From SSC4 sp964443225 (GTDB taxonomy: Bacteria > Chloroflexota > Anaerolineae > SSC4 > Amarolineaceae): 64,000 nucleotides of DNA. The translations under genes were made by a program, and so were the position numbers. The notes beneath the pieces are model-generated. The model saw only the letters and a list, made by a program, of their open reading frames with translations, was not told where the DNA came from and searched no databases. Each line of letters opens with the position of its first letter. Within the stretch, counting starts at the first letter, position 1. Positions 1-8,710 of this stretch are shown here, piece by piece. The stretch lies in assembly GCA_964443225.1 (NCBI GenBank), contig CAYUCC010000008.1, positions 40,167 to 104,166 of the forward strand. Reading direction: 5' to 3'.

Positions 1-780
1 AAAGGTGTCGCTGGCCTCGATCCACACCATGAACCCGTGTTCGAAATACTGCGCGGCAGCCGCCGACCGCTGCGGCGACGTTTCCGGGCAGCGCGGCGGC
101 GGGTTGGCGAAGAACCAGTCGCGCCAGCCGTTGCACAGCAGCCGCACCGGCTGCACCGACCAGGCAAACTGGTCCCCCGTTGTGACCATCAGCCCCAAAC
201 CATCGTAGGCGACCGTGTCTTCCGTGCTGGTAAATTCCATGCGGCCCGTCAGCGGCACCGGCATGCAGCGGCTTTCCCACGGCCGGCCGGCGATGGGGCA
301 AATCTGGGCGCGCTCCCCGACCGCCTGCCAGGTGAGGGTCAGGCGCTCGCCCAGCGTCTGCGTCGTGGTCGGCACCACGCTGAACGAGATCACACGCGGC
401 GCGGCCGGCGGCGGTGTATTGGTGGGGCGCGGTACGAGGGTGGGCGTGCGGGTGGCTGTCGCAGCGGTGGTCGGCGTTGCGGTGGGATCGGCCTGGGTCG
501 GCGTCGCGGTCGGGCTCTCCAGGGTGGGGGTTGCCGTGTTGGTGATTGCGGTGGGGATGTCGGTGGCTGCCGTTTTGACCGCGGCGGTGGCGGAGGCCGT
601 CGTGGCGGTCGCTGTCGGGCTGGCCACCACGATAGTGGCCGGCTGAGTTGGCACCGCCGTGGCCGTTTGGTTTGGTGGCGCAGTCGCTGTCATACCTGGT
701 GTGGCCGGCGGTCCACCACAGGCCACGAGCAGCAGCAGACCAACCAGGCTGGCGACGGGCAGGTGTAGGCGTTGCATCAT
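1..780 (-). CDS. Secreted lipoprotein with Thr/Pro-rich linker, 3' end cut by window edge
   Basis: Reading the minus strand from the ATG at 780 gives an open frame that runs off the start of the window (260 codons visible, no stop). The first 20 or so residues are a signal peptide (MMQRLHLPVASLVGLLLLVA) ending in a lipobox, with the Cys after LLLVA. A long linker rich in Thr, Pro and Ala follows to about residue 120, then a globular domain starting near RVISFSVVP. A GAGGAGG ribosome site precedes the start. The architecture is typical of surface lipoproteins in Chloroflexota. The function of the C-terminal domain is not recognisable. The long plus-strand frames here are shadows of this gene. 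Confidence 0.75.
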   Translation of the reverse strand, partial: MMQRLHLPVASLVGLLLLVACGGPPATPGMTATAPPNQTATAVPTQPATIVVASPTATATTASATAAVKTAATDIPTAITNTATPTLESPTATPTQADPTATPTTAATATRTPTLVPRPTNTPPPAAPRVISFSVVPTTTQTLGERLTLTWQAVGERAQICPIAGRPWESRCMPVPLTGRMEFTSTEDTVAYDGLGLMVTTGDQFAWSVQPVRLLCNGWRDWFFANPPPRCPETSPQRSAAAAQYFEHGFMVWIEASDTF

Positions 781-876
781 GCTCCTCCTCGACCAACGTA
801 AAATGCCGGCTGCATGACCATTATAATCCAACAGCATCCAGCAGCCCAAGCTGGAAGTAAGGCCCAGCACCGGCCC

Positions 877-915
877 AAAATCCAAATCCAAATCTAAAAT
901 CCAAAATCCAAAATT
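877..915. repeat. Heptamer tandem repeat (AAAATCC type)
   Basis: About six degenerate copies of AAAATCC lie between the stop codon of comM and the lipoprotein start. Complementary GGATTTT heptamers occur at about 51470, and related 7-base units appear at other intergenic sites in the window. Confidence 0.7.
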
Positions 916-2451
916 CTACGTCCCCTGCCGCGGGCGGTATTGAATCGCCTCGGCCAGGTGGGCGGTTTCGATGTGGGGGCTGGCGGCGAGGTCGGCGATG
1001 GTACGGCCGAGTTTGAGGATGCGGTGGTAGGCGCGGGCGCTGAGTTGGAGCTGGCGCATGGCAGCGCGTAAGAGGGCGCGGCCGCTGTGGTCGACGGTGC
1101 AAAAGGCGCGGACCTCGTTGGGTCCCATGTCGGCGTTGCAGGTGAGGTGGGGTTTGCCTTTGAAGCGGTCACCCTGGCGTTGACGGGCGGTTTCGACGCG
1201 GGCACGCACGGTGCGTGACGGTTCTCCCTGGCGGTCGTCGGTCAGTTTGTCGAAGTCGACCGGCGGCACCTGGACGTGGATGTCGATGCGGTCGAGCAGC
1301 GGACCCGAGATGCGGTGCTGGTAGCGGGCGATCATGGCCGAGGAGCAGGTACATTCCACCGTGGGGTGACCGTAATAACCGCAGGGGCAGGGATTGAGCG
1401 CGCCGATGAGCATGAAGTTGGCGGGGAAAGTCAGGCTGCCCTGGGCGCGTGCGATCGTCACCACGTGGTCTTCGAGCGGCTGGCGCAGGACTTCGAGGGT
1501 GCGGGTGTCGAATTCGGGCAGCTCGTCGAGGAAGAGCACACCGCGATGGGCCAGGCTGATCTCACCCGGGCGCGGCCAACGTCCACCGCCAACCAGGCCG
1601 GCGTGGCTGATCGTATGGTGGGGCGCGCGAAACGGGCGCTGGCGGATGAGCGGCACACCGCTGCTGTTCTGCAGCAGGTCGCCCACCGAGTAAATGCGCG
1701 TGATGTCGAGCGCTTCGCTGAGCGTGAGGCGCGGCAGGATCGAAGGAATGGCGCGCGCAATTAGGGTTTTGCCGGCGCCGGGGGGGCCGGCCATCAGCAC
1801 GTTGTGCCCGCCGGAAGCGGCGACTTCGATCGCGCGTTTGATGTGTTCCTGGCCGCGGATATCGGCAAAGTCGAAGGGGTAGGTCACTTCCATCTCTTCT
1901 TCGGCAAAGGCCAGGCGGGCGGTGTAGGGGCGGATGCGCAGGGTGCCGTTGAGGTGGGCGACAACCGCGTTGAGCGAATCGACCGGCAGCACGGTAAGTG
2001 AGTCGATCAGGGCGGCTTCGGGGGCGTCGGCCTGGGGGACGTAGAGGCAGCGGATGCCGCGTTCGGCGGCGAGGGCAGCCATGGGCAGCACACCGTTGAT
2101 GTGACGGACCTCGCCGTCGAGGCCCAGCTCACCCACGACCATGCTCTGGTCGAGGCTGTCGACCGGGATCTGGCGGGTAGCGGCCAGGATCGCCAGGGCA
2201 ATGGGAAGGTCGTAGGCGGGTCCCTCTTTGCGCAGGTCGGCGGGGGCCAGGCTGATGGTGAGGCGGGTGCCGGGGAAGTGGAAGCCGGAGTTCATGATCG
2301 CGCTGCGCACGCGCTCGCCGGCCTCGCGGATTGCGGCGTCGGGCAGGCCGACGATGGTGACTTTGGGGAGGCCGGCGGTGATGTCGACCTCGACGGCGAT
2401 GACTGCGCCTTCCAGTCCGATCAATGCACAACTCGTGACGCGCGCCAGCAT
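916..2451 (-). CDS. comM: YifB/ComM family Mg-chelatase-like AAA+ ATPase
   Basis: This 511-residue protein has the normal length and order of the YifB/ComM family. An N-terminal Lon-S5-like domain starts MLARVTSCALIGLEG, the AAA+ Mg-chelatase core has Walker A GPPGAGKT near residue 220 and a Walker B at GVLFLDELPEF, and a C-terminal Mg-chelatase domain ends in the SARAYHRILKLGRTIADL helix. In proteobacteria ComM is a branch-migration helicase that extends recombination during natural transformation; the role here is inferred from family. The ATG at 2451 has an AGGAGG site just upstream. It has no operon partner in the window. Confidence 0.95.
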   Translation of the reverse strand: MLARVTSCALIGLEGAVIAVEVDITAGLPKVTIVGLPDAAIREAGERVRSAIMNSGFHFPGTRLTISLAPADLRKEGPAYDLPIALAILAATRQIPVDSLDQSMVVGELGLDGEVRHINGVLPMAALAAERGIRCLYVPQADAPEAALIDSLTVLPVDSLNAVVAHLNGTLRIRPYTARLAFAEEEMEVTYPFDFADIRGQEHIKRAIEVAASGGHNVLMAGPPGAGKTLIARAIPSILPRLTLSEALDITRIYSVGDLLQNSSGVPLIRQRPFRAPHHTISHAGLVGGGRWPRPGEISLAHRGVLFLDELPEFDTRTLEVLRQPLEDHVVTIARAQGSLTFPANFMLIGALNPCPCGYYGHPTVECTCSSAMIARYQHRISGPLLDRIDIHVQVPPVDFDKLTDDRQGEPSRTVRARVETARQRQGDRFKGKPHLTCNADMGPNEVRAFCTVDHSGRALLRAAMRQLQLSARAYHRILKLGRTIADLAASPHIETAHLAEAIQYRPRQGT

Positions 2452-2636
2452 AGGCCCTCCTGGGGTGTGTGGTTATGGAGGATAACGAATTTGGCGGCGA
2501 TTTTTTCGCGTGGACGGCGAATGGGTGCGAATTGTTGTGGATCGACCGCGAATTGGCGCCAATGGGCGCTAATTTGTGGGGGTGTGTGGGAAGAGGGTAG
2601 GGGTTTTGCTGCCGCGTGATTGTTGGTTGGCTGCGG

Positions 2637-2666
2637 TTGCGTTTTTGAAACCAACCATGTTATAAT
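2637..2666 (+). promoter_or_regulatory. Sigma70-type promoter of the putative small RNA
   Basis: TTGCGT at 2637-2642 and a perfect TATAAT at 2661-2666 are separated by 18 bases. The predicted start is at about 2671-2674, where a nested fold begins and ends in an intrinsic terminator at 2847. Confidence 0.6.
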
Positions 2667-2670
2667 CTTT

Positions 2671-2847
2671 GTCGTATGGTATGCGCACCCCGCCGGGATT
2701 TGCTCCGTGGGTGGGGTGTCATGGTGCTCGATGCCCCGTTGGAGACCCAGGAGCCAGCCATGTTGATTGGTAATCCGCCCGATGATAGATTCCAGACACG
2801 ACAGATGACTGCCGTGGCCCGCGCGTATGCGCCGGCCACGGTTTTTT
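2671..2847 (+). ncRNA. Putative rod-shaped small RNA, about 175 nt, 6S-like in outline
   Basis: Between a consensus promoter and an intrinsic terminator lies a sequence with nested complementary pairs, outside to inside: GTCGT (2671-2675) with ACGAC (2798-2802); GGATT (2696-2700) with AATCC (2772-2776); GCTCC-G-TGGGT (2702-2712) with ACCCAGGAGC (2745-2754); and GGGG (2713-2716) with CCCC (2734-2737). These make a long rod with asymmetric internal loops. Size, rod shape and stand-alone promoter recall 6S RNA, but I do not see the conserved 6S bubble sequence, so the family is unassigned. A 72-codon frame overlaps it but has no ribosome site and runs through the terminator. Confidence 0.5.
2812..2847 (+). 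terminator. Intrinsic terminator of the small RNA
   Basis: CCGTGGCC (2812-2819) pairs perfectly with GGCCACGG (2834-2841) and is followed directly by six T (2842-2847). Confidence 0.85.
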
Positions 2848-2938
2848 ATTCGGCGGTAGCCGAGCTTCATCGGACTGTCCCTTGCCGGTAGGTCGCGGCA
2901 ACACTCACCCTGTGAAAGCGCCACGCGGTGGTAGGTGA

Positions 2939-4117
2939 TCAGCCAGCGGCCTGGCTGCTGACCAGGGTACCGACGGGGTGCTCGACCTCGCGCGAGGCCA
3001 CGACGATGGCCTGTTGGTTGCCTTGTGGCCAGAAAGCGGCCACCCAGGGGGCGTGGCTGGCGAGGGCGGGAGTGAGGGCGGTCCACAGCCACTGCGGCAG
3101 TTTGCCGCTCAGAACGATACCGTGCTGCGGCGGTGGCTCCGGTAGGGTAAGGACGTCGAGTTCGCTGCGGTCGACGTAGGCCGTGGGCAGCTGGAACTCA
3201 TAGCGCAGGTGGTCACCGATGGGGTGGACCGACACAGCCAGGGGTGATGAGGGTGGTGGGGGTCCCCAGGTGACCGCGGGCGGCGTCACCCAGCCCAGGC
3301 GCACGTCGAACGAAACGAGGGGGGCGGGTGCGGCCAGGCCGGCCAGGGCGGCGTAGACCCAAACGGGGGCGCGGCCGTAGATTGCCAGGGGTGTGGCGGC
3401 CGGCAGATAGTCGAGCAGTGCGGGCAGGTCGCCGGGCTGCCAGAGGAAGTGTTGGCCGGGCGAGGCGATGCCCAGGGTGTATGCCACGCGTTCCAGGTCG
3501 ACGGCCAGTTCGACGGGGGCCATGGCCAGGTGCTGTTGGCGCAGGGTGGTGCGATCACGGGCGAGCAGGGTGGTCAGATAGGTCACCAGGGCATCGAAGG
3601 CGGGGCCATGGGCGGTGGTGTGGCGGTCCAGCCCGGTCAGGCGGCCCTGGAGGATGGGGGAGGTGCTGCTGACGACGCCTTTACCGTCGAGCTGTGAGTG
3701 GAGGTCGGCGATCACGGGCAGGCGATGGCGGGCGGCCAGGGTTTGCCAGTCGAGGCGGGCGGTTTCGTTGGGTGTCAGCAGGATGGCGTGGGTGCAGACG
3801 TCGAAGAGCTGTTCCTGTTCGGGGGTTGGTTTACCGCCGACGTCGACGAGCAGGGGGAGGTGGCGGTGGCTGATATCGCGCACCATCGCCGCGACCCACT
3901 CGGGGGTCCAGGCGCCTTTGAGACGGATATCGCGCACCAGGTCGCTTTGGGCTTCGTTGGCCCAATCGCCTTCGCCGTCGGGGCAGGCGCGCAGCACGTA
4001 GTGGTCGATCTGGCGGGTGCGCAGGGCCTGGCTGAGGCTGTAGATGAGGACCGATTTCCCGCTGTGGGGGGGTCCGCCGATCAGCACGGCGGGGAGGGTA
4101 TCGGGTGAGAATCGCAT
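2939..4117 (-). CDS. csx3: AAA-type P-loop protein fused to tandem Csx3 domains (Crn3-type ring nuclease family)
   Basis: 392 residues. A P-loop GGPPHSGKS at residues 14-22 opens a small ATPase or kinase-like domain of about 200 residues. Two Csx3-like units follow: one around LAIYGRAPVWVYAALAG with FDVRLGW, and one around GIVLSGKLPQWLWTAL with WVAAFWPQGNQQAIVV. Csx3/Crn3 proteins bind and linearise cyclic tetra-adenylate, shutting off type III signalling, and AAA-Csx3 fusions are known. Each unit looks incomplete by itself: the first keeps the DxRLG loop and the second keeps a His but loses that Asp, so they may form one composite site. The longer frame extends 77 residues upstream, but only the ATG at 4117 has a ribosome site (CAGGAGC), and that start gives the P-loop its usual N-terminal position. 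Confidence 0.8.
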   Translation of the reverse strand: MRFSPDTLPAVLIGGPPHSGKSVLIYSLSQALRTRQIDHYVLRACPDGEGDWANEAQSDLVRDIRLKGAWTPEWVAAMVRDISHRHLPLLVDVGGKPTPEQEQLFDVCTHAILLTPNETARLDWQTLAARHRLPVIADLHSQLDGKGVVSSTSPILQGRLTGLDRHTTAHGPAFDALVTYLTTLLARDRTTLRQQHLAMAPVELAVDLERVAYTLGIASPGQHFLWQPGDLPALLDYLPAATPLAIYGRAPVWVYAALAGLAAPAPLVSFDVRLGWVTPPAVTWGPPPPSSPLAVSVHPIGDHLRYEFQLPTAYVDRSELDVLTLPEPPPQHGIVLSGKLPQWLWTALTPALASHAPWVAAFWPQGNQQAIVVASREVEHPVGTLVSSQAAG

Positions 4118-4994
4118 GAGTGCTCCTGGATCGTCCTGTGTATTGGTCGCGACGGCGGGTGGCCAGCCGCAGGTGGTAACGTTTGTTTTGGACGCGTTGC
4201 TGGCGCGGGGTGAGCCGGTGGCCGAGGTGATCGTCATCCATCCGGCGCCGGGGGAGGCGCGTTTGCAGCGGGCGTTGGCGTTGTTGAGCGCCGAGTTTGC
4301 CCATGGATTGTACCACAGCCGGCCGTGTCGCATGCAGCGCGAGGTCATCCGTCACGGTGAGGTGCCGTTGGCCACGATTCACGACGAGGGCACGGCGGAA
4401 GCGACGTGGCAGACCGTGTATGCCGTGATTGGCCGGTTGAAGCAGGCAGGGGTCCGGCTGCACCTGTGTGTGACGGGTGGGCCGCGCATGATTGGCTTGT
4501 TGGCCATGTCGGCGGCGGCGCTGCATTTCGATCACCAGGACCGGTTGTGGCACTTATACACCCCGCGTGAGCTGCGTGAGCGTGCGCGCGACGGCGCCAT
4601 CATGCACGTCAACCCGGGGGCGGGTGTGCGGCTGGTGCCGGTGCCGATGGCGCCGTGGGGCGCGTACTTCCCGGCGTTACGGCAGCTGACGCAGGTCAGC
4701 TCGGGGGAGGCGATTGGTCAGCGCACGTGGGTGTTGGACACCGCGGCGCGGGCTCGATGCCGGGAGGTGATCGGCCGGTTGACCGATCGGCAGCAGGAGG
4801 TGCTGCGGTTGTTGGCGGCGGGGTTAGCGCCGCAGGATGTCGCGGAGCGGTTGGGGGTGACGCTGAAGACGGTGGATAGTCACAAGAGTGTCATCCTGGG
4901 TGAGTACCGGGTGGTGTGGGGTTTGCCGGAGAATCAGCGGCTGACCTATCACGACCTGCGCCGGCACTTCGAGCGGTATTATGATGTAGGCTGA
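4116..4994 (+). CDS. CARF domain-LuxR-type HTH transcriptional regulator
   Basis: 292 residues. The N-terminal half is a CARF domain: first strand VLVATAGGQPQVV, then the ligand-loop motif CVTGGPRMIGLLAMSAAALHF. The C-terminal 80 residues are a LuxR/FixJ-type helix-turn-helix (LTDRQQEVLRLLAAG, then QDVAERLGVTLKTVDSHKS). CARF domains bind cyclic oligoadenylates made by Cas10, so this is most simply a regulator whose DNA binding responds to that signal. Its ATG (4116-4118) overlaps the ATG of the divergent csx3 gene (4117-4115) on one CATG. It lies upstream of, and on the same strand as, the type III genes. Alternative GTG or TTG starts lie about 30 bases downstream, but would trim the first CARF strand. 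Confidence 0.85.
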   Translation: MSAPGSSCVLVATAGGQPQVVTFVLDALLARGEPVAEVIVIHPAPGEARLQRALALLSAEFAHGLYHSRPCRMQREVIRHGEVPLATIHDEGTAEATWQTVYAVIGRLKQAGVRLHLCVTGGPRMIGLLAMSAAALHFDHQDRLWHLYTPRELRERARDGAIMHVNPGAGVRLVPVPMAPWGAYFPALRQLTQVSSGEAIGQRTWVLDTAARARCREVIGRLTDRQQEVLRLLAAGLAPQDVAERLGVTLKTVDSHKSVILGEYRVVWGLPENQRLTYHDLRRHFERYYDVG

Positions 4995-5213
4995 GTATGG
5001 CATAGGAGGGCCGGCGGTGGCATCGGAGAGAGCTCGCAGGTGGGTTGGGGGGTTTCTGTGAGGAACTGCCGGGCTGGTGGGGTGATAATCGATACGTCCC
5101 CGTTTCGCGTCCTGGTTGTGGGAGAGTGCATTGGGTGAGAGGGTTGGGGCGGGGGATGGAACGGCCGAGCGCAGATTGAGCGTTGAGCCTATTGAGAAAT
5201 TGAGGTACTGAGA

Positions 5214-6398
5214 ATGCTGGACCGTTTTAGTCAGTATCAGAGCAACATTCTGTTCTTGTTGATCGGGACAAACCCGTTGCCGAACTACGTGTCTGGACGC
5301 GTGATGGCAGCGGATGGCGCCACGATCTACCTGCTTCACTCCACGGATACACTGAAAGTAGCCGAGCGACTGCAGCGGTTACTTGGACGAGAACGACCCG
5401 ACCTCACCATCATTCCTCGCGAGATCGATGAAGCGGATGGAGACGAAATTGTCGCCAAGATCGGTGAGATTCTTTGGGACATCGGCGCAGAAGGCGAGCG
5501 GGTTGGCCTCAACTACTCGGGCGGGACGAAGTCCATGGCTGTGCATGCTTATTACACCCTGCGCAAGGCGTTTCCGAAAGGTTGTTTCAGCTATCTTGAT
5601 GCACGCAGTCTGTCCATGGTCATTGACCCAGGTGATCAACCAATCCAGTGGGTGAGTATTGGTCAGAACTTACCCGTTGGGATCATTGACTTGCTGCAAC
5701 TCCACGGTTATCATATACCCGCCAAGAAACGGCCTATTGAGACACCTCTGCAACCCAAACTGTGTCGTGCCATTGCTGAGGTACATACTGATGTTCAAGG
5801 TTTTTCGCAGTGGCGAGATTGGATGGGCACACTTGCTGATGCTCCTCAGCTTCCTAAACCGGATGAATACCCAGCACTAAAACCGGTCAAGGAATGCTTT
5901 TCGGAGTTGTCTGGTGGAGTAGCCTCTGAGATGGCCGTAGCGAACACGCTCGGGTGTTCAAGCCTGATTAGCTGCGCGAAGTTCTTCAATGGTGGCTGGT
6001 TAGAGCACCATTCGCTGTTTGTCCTTAAGTCCATCGCTAGTGCTGTTGGATTGCATGACTGCGTCATGAGCGTCAATCCCGAGATTCGCGGTATTCGTGC
6101 ATTTGATCTGGATGTGGCTGCAATGAGTGGCTACCAACTTTTCACCGTCTCCTGTATTGCGACTGATCAAAAAGACAAAGCCAAAGAACATCTCTTTGAG
6201 GTCTTCACCCATGCGCGCCAGGTTGGCGGTGATGAAGCGCGCTTTGGCTTGGTATGCTGCTATGACAGACCAGCGTCACTGCAACGAGAGATCAGCGAGA
6301 TCTGGGATGCTGAAGGCAAAATCAGAGTCTTTGGACGCGCTGATCTTTTGAACTTATCAGACGGTTTCCTAGAGTGGTTTCAAACAGCCAACCAATAA
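5214..6398 (+). CDS. CARF-domain effector of the DUF1887 (Card1/Can-like) family
   Basis: 394 residues. The N-terminal CARF domain starts ILFLLIGTNPLPNYV and has the ligand motif GLNYSGGTKSMAVHAYYTL. After a linker, the C-terminal domain follows the DUF1887 restriction-endonuclease-like pattern: AFDLDV, then GYQLFTVSCIATDQ, then K-rich helix and FEVFTHARQVGGDEARFGLV. Card1 relatives are nucleases activated by cyclic tetra-adenylate. Here the usual ExK catalytic position reads S-C-I, so this belongs to a divergent branch in which cleavage may be lost or use other residues. It ends nine bases before cas10, implying one transcript. Base composition drops visibly from here relative to the genes upstream. 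Confidence 0.8.
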   Translation: MLDRFSQYQSNILFLLIGTNPLPNYVSGRVMAADGATIYLLHSTDTLKVAERLQRLLGRERPDLTIIPREIDEADGDEIVAKIGEILWDIGAEGERVGLNYSGGTKSMAVHAYYTLRKAFPKGCFSYLDARSLSMVIDPGDQPIQWVSIGQNLPVGIIDLLQLHGYHIPAKKRPIETPLQPKLCRAIAEVHTDVQGFSQWRDWMGTLADAPQLPKPDEYPALKPVKECFSELSGGVASEMAVANTLGCSSLISCAKFFNGGWLEHHSLFVLKSIASAVGLHDCVMSVNPEIRGIRAFDLDVAAMSGYQLFTVSCIATDQKDKAKEHLFEVFTHARQVGGDEARFGLVCCYDRPASLQREISEIWDAEGKIRVFGRADLLNLSDGFLEWFQTANQ

Positions 6399-6407
6399 GG
6401 AGGTATC

Positions 6408-8039
6408 ATGCCACAACAAGTACTTCTGCTCGTCGAAGCAACGGGCATCCAAAACTATATCTTTGGTAGCAACCAATTGGTCCAGAACATCGGCGCATCG
6501 GAATTAGTGCAGCGGGCAACAACAGACTGGGTTTACGAAGCTTTGCCGACATCGTGCAATGTTGTAAGAGATGATACCGACCCGGATGGATGGAAGATCA
6601 CCGAACAAACTCTGCAAGGTGATGGTCTGTTAGCTGAGGTGGTTTACGCTGGCGGCGGCAATGCTATGATTCTATTTACCGACACTGAGGATGCGGTGAG
6701 CGGAGCAAAGGCATTCACGCGGCAGCTGACGCGCAGAGTGTTGGAGCATGCTCCTGGACTAGGCATCGTGGTTGCGTGGCAGGCACTCGATTCCCGACCA
6801 CTCAAGGATGTGCACCAAGGTCTAAGACAACGGCTGGCACTGCGTAAACTCGATCGTCCACGCAACGTTCCTTTGCTGGGCCTGTCCGTAACGGCTGAAT
6901 GTAAGTTTACAGGCGCTCCGGCTGTGGATTCGGATGATGGCCGCCTCATTTCAGCGGAGGTACGCAAGAAACTCGATGCGAAGGAAGCCGCAGAAACTCG
7001 ACTCGTACGTCACCTTTCGGGTGTCAAACTAGCAGGTTTTGAATTTCTCAACGATTTCAACAAGATGGGCGCTAAAGGCGAATCGAGTTACCTTGCTGTG
7101 GTCCACACTGACGGCAACAGCATGGGTGAGCGAATCAGACGCATCGGTGAGAGGTGTGGAGATGACGATGAGGCCTATGTTCGCGAATTGCGAAAGTTCT
7201 CCTCTTCTGTAGGCAGTGCCGCCCGATCTGCTCTTAACAGAACTGTCGGTATGCTGCTCGATCCTAACAACCTTAGGCGGCCACGTGAAGATAACGGCAG
7301 CCTGCAGTACGTGCTTGCTGACAAGGTGCCGGTGCCTCTTAGTGATGACGGAAAGGACAGACTACCCTTCCGGCCAATTGTATTCGGCGGCGACGATGTA
7401 ACGTTTGTTTGCGAAGGGCGATTGGGATTGGAGTTAGCCGCCAAGTATCTTAATGAGTTCACTACTGAGCCTCTGGCTGATGGTGAACGCGCCTACGCTC
7501 GAGCGGGTGTAGCGGTTGTGAAGTCCCACTACCCTTTCTCCAGAGCGTATGATCTGGCAGAAGAACTCTGCAAATCGGCCAAGAAGCACATTAAAGAATT
7601 GGAACAAGAGGGGGAGAAGGGGGCAACGGTTCTGGACTGGCATTTCGCCATTGGGGGTCTCGTACTGCCGCTGCCACAAGTTCGCCAGCGCGAGTACAAC
7701 TCTGAAACGGGTCACAGCTTGTTGATGAGGCCTGTCAGTCTCGATGATTCAGGCGGAAGCTGGCGTTCATGGCAGATGTTCACGGCACTGGTGGACGATT
7801 TCCAGAAGAAGAACGGCGACTGGTATGGTCGGCGCAACAAAGTCAAGGCCCTTCGCGATGCCCTACGTGCAGGACCTGAGGCCGTAAGACTCTTCCTGGA
7901 CACGAGCGAAGGTAAGTTACTCGATATTCCGAAGCGCCCTGACATGAGGACACAGGGTTGGCAGGGACAAGAATGCGGTTACTTCGATGCCGTTGAAGCG
8001 TTGGATTTCTTCGTGCCCCTGGAAGGAGGAGTCGCATGA
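6408..8039 (+). CDS. cas10: Cas10, type III-D, without HD domain
   Basis: 543 residues. The protein begins directly in a Palm fold (VLLLVEATGIQNYIFGSNQLVQNIGASELV) and carries the cyclase/polymerase motif GGDD at residues 327-330 in VFGGDDVTFV. It therefore should make cyclic oligoadenylates on target RNA binding. There is no N-terminal HD nuclease, so target-activated ssDNA cleavage is not expected. A strong AAGGAGGT site lies six bases before the ATG. The stop overlaps the next start (ATGA), the first of several ATGA couplings down the RAMP operon. The downstream Csx10 and Csx19 genes place the system in subtype III-D. Confidence 0.93.
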   Translation: MPQQVLLLVEATGIQNYIFGSNQLVQNIGASELVQRATTDWVYEALPTSCNVVRDDTDPDGWKITEQTLQGDGLLAEVVYAGGGNAMILFTDTEDAVSGAKAFTRQLTRRVLEHAPGLGIVVAWQALDSRPLKDVHQGLRQRLALRKLDRPRNVPLLGLSVTAECKFTGAPAVDSDDGRLISAEVRKKLDAKEAAETRLVRHLSGVKLAGFEFLNDFNKMGAKGESSYLAVVHTDGNSMGERIRRIGERCGDDDEAYVRELRKFSSSVGSAARSALNRTVGMLLDPNNLRRPREDNGSLQYVLADKVPVPLSDDGKDRLPFRPIVFGGDDVTFVCEGRLGLELAAKYLNEFTTEPLADGERAYARAGVAVVKSHYPFSRAYDLAEELCKSAKKHIKELEQEGEKGATVLDWHFAIGGLVLPLPQVRQREYNSETGHSLLMRPVSLDDSGGSWRSWQMFTALVDDFQKKNGDWYGRRNKVKALRDALRAGPEAVRLFLDTSEGKLLDIPKRPDMRTQGWQGQECGYFDAVEALDFFVPLEGGVA

Positions 8040-8710
8040 CGAATCAATACCGATTGCGAATTCGCTTGCTCAGCGACGCAACATTTGGTCGCGGTGATGG
8101 TGTGGCTGGCGTCGTGGATGCCGAAGTGCAACATGACGCCTACGGATTGCCATATCTTGGTGGACGCTCCCTAAAAGGGCTGTTGGGCGCCGAGTGCTCG
8201 GACATCCTGTATGCGTTGAGTGTTGCAGGTCAAACGCACAAGGAGCGGTGGCAGCAAACTGCCAATCGTCTGTTCGGTGACGTAGGAAGTGGGCTGGTGG
8301 GAACCGCCAATCTTCACATTGGGCCGGCGGAACTGCCCGCCGACCTGAGAACCGCCATTGCCAAAGATATCAATCAAAAGAAGTTGACACGAGCAGCCGT
8401 GCTGGAGAGCCTAACTGCGCTGCGTCGTCAAACAGCCATGGATGCAGAAAGCGGCGCGCCCAAAGAAGAAACGCTCCGGACTATGCGCGTGATCCTGCGT
8501 GGGCTGGTGTTCGAGTCCAGGCTCCACTTTGCACAGACACCGACCACAGATGAACTGGGATTGCTCGCTGCCTGCGTCAAAGCAGTACGCCGCGGCGGCA
8601 CAGGCAGAAATCGAGGCAGAGGTCGGCTGGTGGCGGAACTCTACGACGCAAATGGCCAGTCAGTTACCGACGCCTTTTTCGGCGATTTTCAGAAGGCGGT
8701 GGGCGCATGA
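8036..8710 (+). CDS. RAMP protein, Csm3/Cas7-like backbone subunit
   Basis: 224 residues, single RAMP domain. It starts with a ferredoxin-like strand (YRLRIRLLSDATFGRGDG) followed by YLGGRSLKGLLG, the glycine-rich Cas7 signature, and has a late glycine-rich region GGTGRNRGRGRLVAELY. The Asp residues in VVDAEVQHD are candidates for the target-RNA cleavage site used by Csm3. It forms part of the crRNA-binding backbone. It is translationally coupled to cas10 upstream and csx10 downstream by ATGA overlaps. Confidence 0.85.
   Translation: MTNQYRLRIRLLSDATFGRGDGVAGVVDAEVQHDAYGLPYLGGRSLKGLLGAECSDILYALSVAGQTHKERWQQTANRLFGDVGSGLVGTANLHIGPAELPADLRTAIAKDINQKKLTRAAVLESLTALRRQTAMDAESGAPKEETLRTMRVILRGLVFESRLHFAQTPTTDELGLLAACVKAVRRGGTGRNRGRGRLVAELYDANGQSVTDAFFGDFQKAVGA

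Noticed and set aside
37..768. Long plus-strand frame rich in Arg and Gly
   Set aside because: Composition and overlap show it is a shadow of the minus-strand lipoprotein gene, which has a signal peptide, lipobox and ribosome site.
2671..2847. Firm assignment of the small RNA as 6S RNA
   Set aside because: Shape and size fit, but the conserved bubble sequence is not seen; left unassigned.
2421..3092. 223-codon minus-strand frame between comM and csx3
   Set aside because: Overlaps the ends of both real genes, lacks domain signal, and covers the small-RNA locus on the other strand.
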